64,000 nucleotides of DNA from JBCBDX01 sp038529265 (GTDB lineage: Bacteria; Pseudomonadota; Alphaproteobacteria; Rhizobiales; Rhizobiaceae): NCBI GenBank assembly GCA_038529265.1, contig JBCBDX010000003.1, positions 124,001 through 188,000 on the forward strand. The letters are read 5' to 3'. This document shows, piece after piece, positions 61,331 through 64,000 of this stretch; position 1 is the stretch's first letter; each line of letters opens with the position of its first letter. The position numbers and the translations under genes were made by a program. The notes beneath the pieces were generated by a model. That model did no database searches and was not told where the DNA came from. It saw only the letters and a list, made by a program, of their open reading frames with translations.

Positions 61331-62527
61331 TTAAAGTGCAGTTTCTTTGGCGGCTTCGTTCAGCGCCGCCAATTGCAATTCGGTCTCAGGCGTGCGTTTG
61401 GTGGCGTCGATAAAGCCGCCACCCAGCACACGTGAGCCGGCACCCTCGCCATCATAGATGACACACGCCTGGCCGGGTGATACCCCTTCTTCGCCGCCGA
61501 TAAGTTCGACGGTGATGCCTCCATCATGTTGGGAGATACGAGCAGGCTTTGGCGGTCGTGTGGATCGAACGCGCGCCAACACGTCCATTGGTTCGCTAAT
61601 GTCATCAACACCAATGCTACCCAGCCAGTTGAACTCCCGCAGCTTCACAAAGTGCGTGTCGAGCGCTTCTCGCGGCCCAACAATTACGCGGCGTGTTCGC
61701 GCATCGATTTTGACCACATAGAGCGGTTCACCGACCGAGACATTCAGCCCACGGCGTTGGCCAATAGTGTAGTGCAAGATACCTTCATGCTGCCCTAGAA
61801 CGCGTCCGTCGATATGGACGATATCACCAGCCAAACCAGCGGTAGGCCGCAGCTTGGCAATCACATCAGCGTATTTGCCCTCAGGTACAAAACAAATGTC
61901 CTGGCTGTCCGGCTTGTCCGCGACGACCAGACCCATGTCGCCTGCGATCTCGCGTACTTCATCCTTGGTCAAATGTCCGAGAGGAAAGCGCAAAAAATCA
62001 ACCTGTTGCTGTGTCGTTGCAAACAGGAAGTAGCTTTGGTCACGGTTGGCATCGGCTGGGCGCAGCAGTTTGCGGTGACCTGTTTTTTCGTCAATCGCAG
62101 ATGCGATATAGTGGCCGGTTGCAAGGCAGTCCGCATCCAGATCGCGCGCCGTTTTGAGCAAGTCAGCAAATTTCACGGTCTGATTACAGGAGATGCAGGG
62201 CACTGGTGTTTCGCCAGCAATATAGCTGTCCGCGAACGCATCGATCACGGCTTCGCGAAACCGGCTTTCATAGTCCAGCACATAATGGGGGATGCCGAGC
62301 TCTTCGCAGACACGCTGTGCGTCATCAATATCTTGGCCGGCGCAACAGGTGCCGGTTTTGCGAGCCGCCGCGCCATAGTCATAAAGCTGCAGCGTGATCC
62401 CAATAACTTCATAGCCTTGGCGTGCCAGAATGCCGGCCACCACAGAAGAATCCACGCCACCCGACATGGCAACAACCACGCGCGTGTCTTCTGGTTTCTT
62501 GGCAATATCGAGGCTGTTCAAAGTCAT
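61331..62527 (-). CDS. mnmA: tRNA-specific 2-thiouridylase MnmA
   Basis: A 398-residue enzyme thiolating U34 of tRNA for Lys, Glu and Gln. The PP-loop is AMSGGVDSSVVAG, the first catalytic cysteine lies in TPVPCISCNQTVKF near residue 115, the second in GQACVIYDGEGAG-type context near the C-terminus, and GIAHYTIGQRRG-like sequence is seen as LHYTIGQRRGLNVS. GGAGAAATC precedes the ATG at 62527. Divergent from sciP. Confidence 0.96.
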   Translation of the reverse strand: MTLNSLDIAKKPEDTRVVVAMSGGVDSSVVAGILARQGYEVIGITLQLYDYGAAARKTGTCCAGQDIDDAQRVCEELGIPHYVLDYESRFREAVIDAFADSYIAGETPVPCISCNQTVKFADLLKTARDLDADCLATGHYIASAIDEKTGHRKLLRPADANRDQSYFLFATTQQQVDFLRFPLGHLTKDEVREIAGDMGLVVADKPDSQDICFVPEGKYADVIAKLRPTAGLAGDIVHIDGRVLGQHEGILHYTIGQRRGLNVSVGEPLYVVKIDARTRRVIVGPREALDTHFVKLREFNWLGSIGVDDISEPMDVLARVRSTRPPKPARISQHDGGITVELIGGEEGVSPGQACVIYDGEGAGSRVLGGGFIDATKRTPETELQLAALNEAAKETAL

Positions 62528-62625
62528 GATTTCTCCGAAGCCGCGCATATAAATTATGTGTCGCTACTATTCCAGAGGAGGTGCCGTCGCAGGCTCGAAA
62601 TTCTTACCAGTTCCTTAGTGAGGGC

Positions 62626-62640
62626 TTAGCCGTTTTTTAA
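62626..62640 (+). promoter_or_regulatory. Near-consensus CtrA box upstream of sciP
   Basis: TTAGCCGTTTTTTAA matches TTAA-N7-TTAA at seven of eight positions. It lies 52 bases before the sciP ATG. In Caulobacter sciP is CtrA-activated and SciP in turn limits CtrA, so such a box is expected here. Confidence 0.5.
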
Positions 62641-62691
62641 AGCTCAGCAGGTAGATTGGTGTCAGTTAAGGTCGTGTGTGTAGAGAGTAAA

Positions 62692-62967
62692 ATGACCGAT
62701 CAGATTAGACCTCGCGTAAAATATGTCATTGGTCCAGACGGGTCACCGTTGACAATCAATGATCTTCCGCCCACCTCCACGCGCCGTTGGGTCATTCGCC
62801 GCAAGGCGGAAGTGGTGGCAGCTGTTCGTGGCGGTTTGCTAAGCCTCGAAGAGGCTTGCGAGCGTTACACCCTGACAGTCGAAGAGTATTTGTCATGGCA
62901 GGCGTCTATTGATGAGCATGGTTTGGCCGGTCTGCGCACGACACGCATCCAGCAGTATCGCCACTAA
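62692..62967 (+). CDS. sciP: CtrA inhibitor SciP (DUF1153)
   Basis: A 91-residue helix-turn-helix protein of the DUF1153 family. In Caulobacter SciP blocks CtrA-dependent transcription in G1. The core is YVIGPDGSPLTINDLPP, RRWVIRRKAEVVAAV, LLSLEEACERYTLTVEEYLSWQ and GLRTTRIQQYR. The ATG at 62692 follows GAGAG. It sits in the flagellar/CtrA neighbourhood (fliJ further right). Its presence with CtrA boxes in this window indicates an intact CtrA circuit. Confidence 0.93.
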   Translation: MTDQIRPRVKYVIGPDGSPLTINDLPPTSTRRWVIRRKAEVVAAVRGGLLSLEEACERYTLTVEEYLSWQASIDEHGLAGLRTTRIQQYRH

Positions 62968-63456
62968 TCAATTTTTGTTTGCATTGAGCTGGACAATTAG
63001 TCCGGCGGCAATGCTGCTTGTGACGGTTGACGCGGTGAAAAACCATATTCCAGGCTGACTGATTGCTGCCGCCAGGCCACTGGTTTTTGCTGCGAAAATG
63101 GCAAGGGCGACGAGCACGACATCCAACATTGACCATTTGGAGAAGACGGCCAGCCAATTTCCGATTTGCTGAGCTCGATCATGCCGGTCATTTGGCAGTG
63201 CTAAGATAATCGATAAACCGGCTAGCTTGGCCAATGGGAATATAAATGACACAATGACGATGATGCTGGATAAGCCTAAGTCACCTTCAGCCCAAAGCCC
63301 CGTGACAAGATCAACCAGCGAAGGCGTGTCTTTAAAAAAATAGAGCCTTTCAAGCTGTAGAAGCGGTAATACCCATCCGAGCGGCAAGCATAATGCCGCG
63401 ATCAGTGTCAACAATGCAGTGGCGTAACGCATAGGCCAAGAAATAGCGACGCCCAT
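62968..63456 (-). CDS. PqiA-family membrane protein
   Basis: A 162-residue inner-membrane protein with about four helices, resembling one half of paraquat-inducible protein A. Seen are LTLIAALCLPLGWVLPLLQLERLYFF, TPSLVDLVTGLWAEGDLGLSSIIV, FIFPLAKLAGLSII, and KWSMLDVVLVALAIFAAKTSG, the usual second signature. The cysteine-rich N-terminus of full PqiA is missing. Starts at 63456 (ATG) or 63468 (TTG) are both possible; no strong ribosome site. Convergent with sciP, adjacent stops. Confidence 0.75.
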   Translation of the reverse strand: MGVAISWPMRYATALLTLIAALCLPLGWVLPLLQLERLYFFKDTPSLVDLVTGLWAEGDLGLSSIIVIVSFIFPLAKLAGLSIILALPNDRHDRAQQIGNWLAVFSKWSMLDVVLVALAIFAAKTSGLAAAISQPGIWFFTASTVTSSIAAGLIVQLNANKN

Positions 63457-63498
63457 CAGACGTCGCAATAAGAGTTGGCTTGAAAGGTAAAGCGCTAA

Positions 63499-63888
63499 TC
63501 AGCCGATCATCGCACTGCGATCAATAACCGGTTCGGCAGGTGCTTCTTCAATGCCGCGTGCCTCACGAACTTCAAGACGCTCTGCTTTTTGAAGCTCGGC
63601 TTCGGCATCCAGGAGCGCCGACTCAGCAGCTTCCTTCTGAGTCTTCAGATCGTTGATCGAATTCATCAGGTTGTCTCTGCGCGTACGGGCCGCTTTGGCA
63701 AATGTCGGATAGGCAAAGTGATTAATGTCTGTGATCTTTGCTTTACGCTCTTCATTTTGGATCTGAGCGTCCAACTCTCCTGCCATACGCTCAAACTCGG
63801 AGATCATGGTCTCAAGTTGATCGACTTGGCGGTGCTTTTCCGTCACTTGAAATTGTTTAAGCCGAATAAGGCTGTTTTTCGGTTTCAT
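63499..63888 (-). CDS. fliJ: Flagellar export protein FliJ
   Basis: A 129-residue coiled-coil protein of the rhizobial FliJ type. FliJ is a chaperone-like stalk of the flagellar export ATPase FliI. The sequence is almost all heptad-like (KQFQVTEKHRQVDQLETMIS, TRRDNLMNSINDLKTQKE) with the conserved HFAYPTFAKAA segment. GGAG precedes the ATG at 63888. It lies near the right edge, and the ctrA and fliI genes that usually accompany it would fall outside the window. Confidence 0.85.
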   Translation of the reverse strand: MKPKNSLIRLKQFQVTEKHRQVDQLETMISEFERMAGELDAQIQNEERKAKITDINHFAYPTFAKAARTRRDNLMNSINDLKTQKEAAESALLDAEAELQKAERLEVREARGIEEAPAEPVIDRSAMIG

Positions 63889-64000
63889 ACGCAATACTCC
63901 AAAACCATACGACCCCAAAACACGGGCCTTAAACGCGCGCAAACGTCATCACGGCGGTAACCATTCGTTTACGTGTGGAGTTAACAATAGTCGGTAACCT
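63889..64000. other. Right-edge region upstream of fliJ
   Basis: This non-coding stretch holds the fliJ ribosome site and TTAC/TTAA half-sites (63969-63984) at eight- rather than seven-base spacing. No gene is seen. It is probably the fliJ promoter region, possibly shared with a divergent gene beyond the window. Confidence 0.4.

Noticed and set aside
61814..62629. 271-residue plus-strand frame opposite mnmA
   Set aside because: Antisense to mnmA with no recognisable motif, despite its length.
63962..63990. CtrA box upstream of fliJ
   Set aside because: TTAC and TTAA half-sites are eight bases apart, not seven, and one half is imperfect.

Overview
The window comes from an alphaproteobacterial chromosome, most likely Hyphomicrobiales (Rhizobiales) or a close relative. 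The grounds are marker gene orders and regulators: DUF4164-zapA-6S RNA-fau; ruvCAB followed by ybgC-tolQRAB-pal-cpoB-tilS-ftsH-glmM; a serC leader element ahead of serC-serA; Omp25-like outer-membrane proteins; a SciP (DUF1153) protein near a rhizobial-type FliJ; and perfect TTAA-N7-TTAA CtrA boxes. Genus cannot be told from the sequence alone. I see no phage, insertion sequence, integrase or CRISPR array.

Layout. 0.1-3.9 kb: a minus-strand operon for carnitine-type catabolism (acyl-CoA synthetase, BKACE cleavage enzyme, L-carnitine dehydrogenase). 4-16.5 kb: central-carbon genes (class I aldolase, pgk, gap, tkt), all on the minus strand but separated by accessory genes: a GT87 membrane protein, DUF924, an HxlR regulator divergent from a SnoaL-like protein, and a Tat-exported dioxygenase-like protein paired with a haem membrane protein. 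16.8-19.9 kb: DUF4164, zapA, 6S RNA, fau, ymdB and a DUF4344 putative metallopeptidase. 20-27 kb: yebC and ruvC-ruvA-(membrane protein)-ruvB, with an inverted pair (a YHYH protein and an internally duplicated unknown protein) between yebC and ruvC. 27-39.6 kb: a dTDP-sugar-epimerase-like protein and a GH5 glycosidase, then the Tol-Pal envelope operon, tilS, ftsH and glmM. 39.6-41.7 kb: two outer-membrane beta-barrel genes, each behind a CtrA box. 41.7-51.6 kb: serine synthesis (serC leader, serC, serA), an EamA transporter, purA, an acidic membrane protein, a LysE exporter, rpoH and rluD. 52-58.9 kb: a six-gene plus-strand operon encoding a PotABCD-type ABC transporter with a bicupin protein and an alpha/beta hydrolase. 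58.9-64 kb: tRNA-Met, an amino-sugar-type oxidoreductase/aminotransferase pair, mnmA, sciP, a PqiA-like protein and fliJ.

How it fits together. Much of the window is core genome for envelope integrity (Tol-Pal, FtsH, GlmM), recombination (RuvABC), the cell cycle (ZapA, SciP, CtrA sites) and lower glycolysis/Calvin-type sugar phosphates. Accessory genes sit in the gaps of these conserved clusters. The stretches most worth a second look are the internally duplicated 459-residue protein, the stem-loop between 6S RNA and fau, the HxlR dyads, the CtrA boxes at the two porin-like genes, and the transporter operon whose first permease carries a periplasmic insert of about 270 residues. No clearly new defence or mobile system was found.
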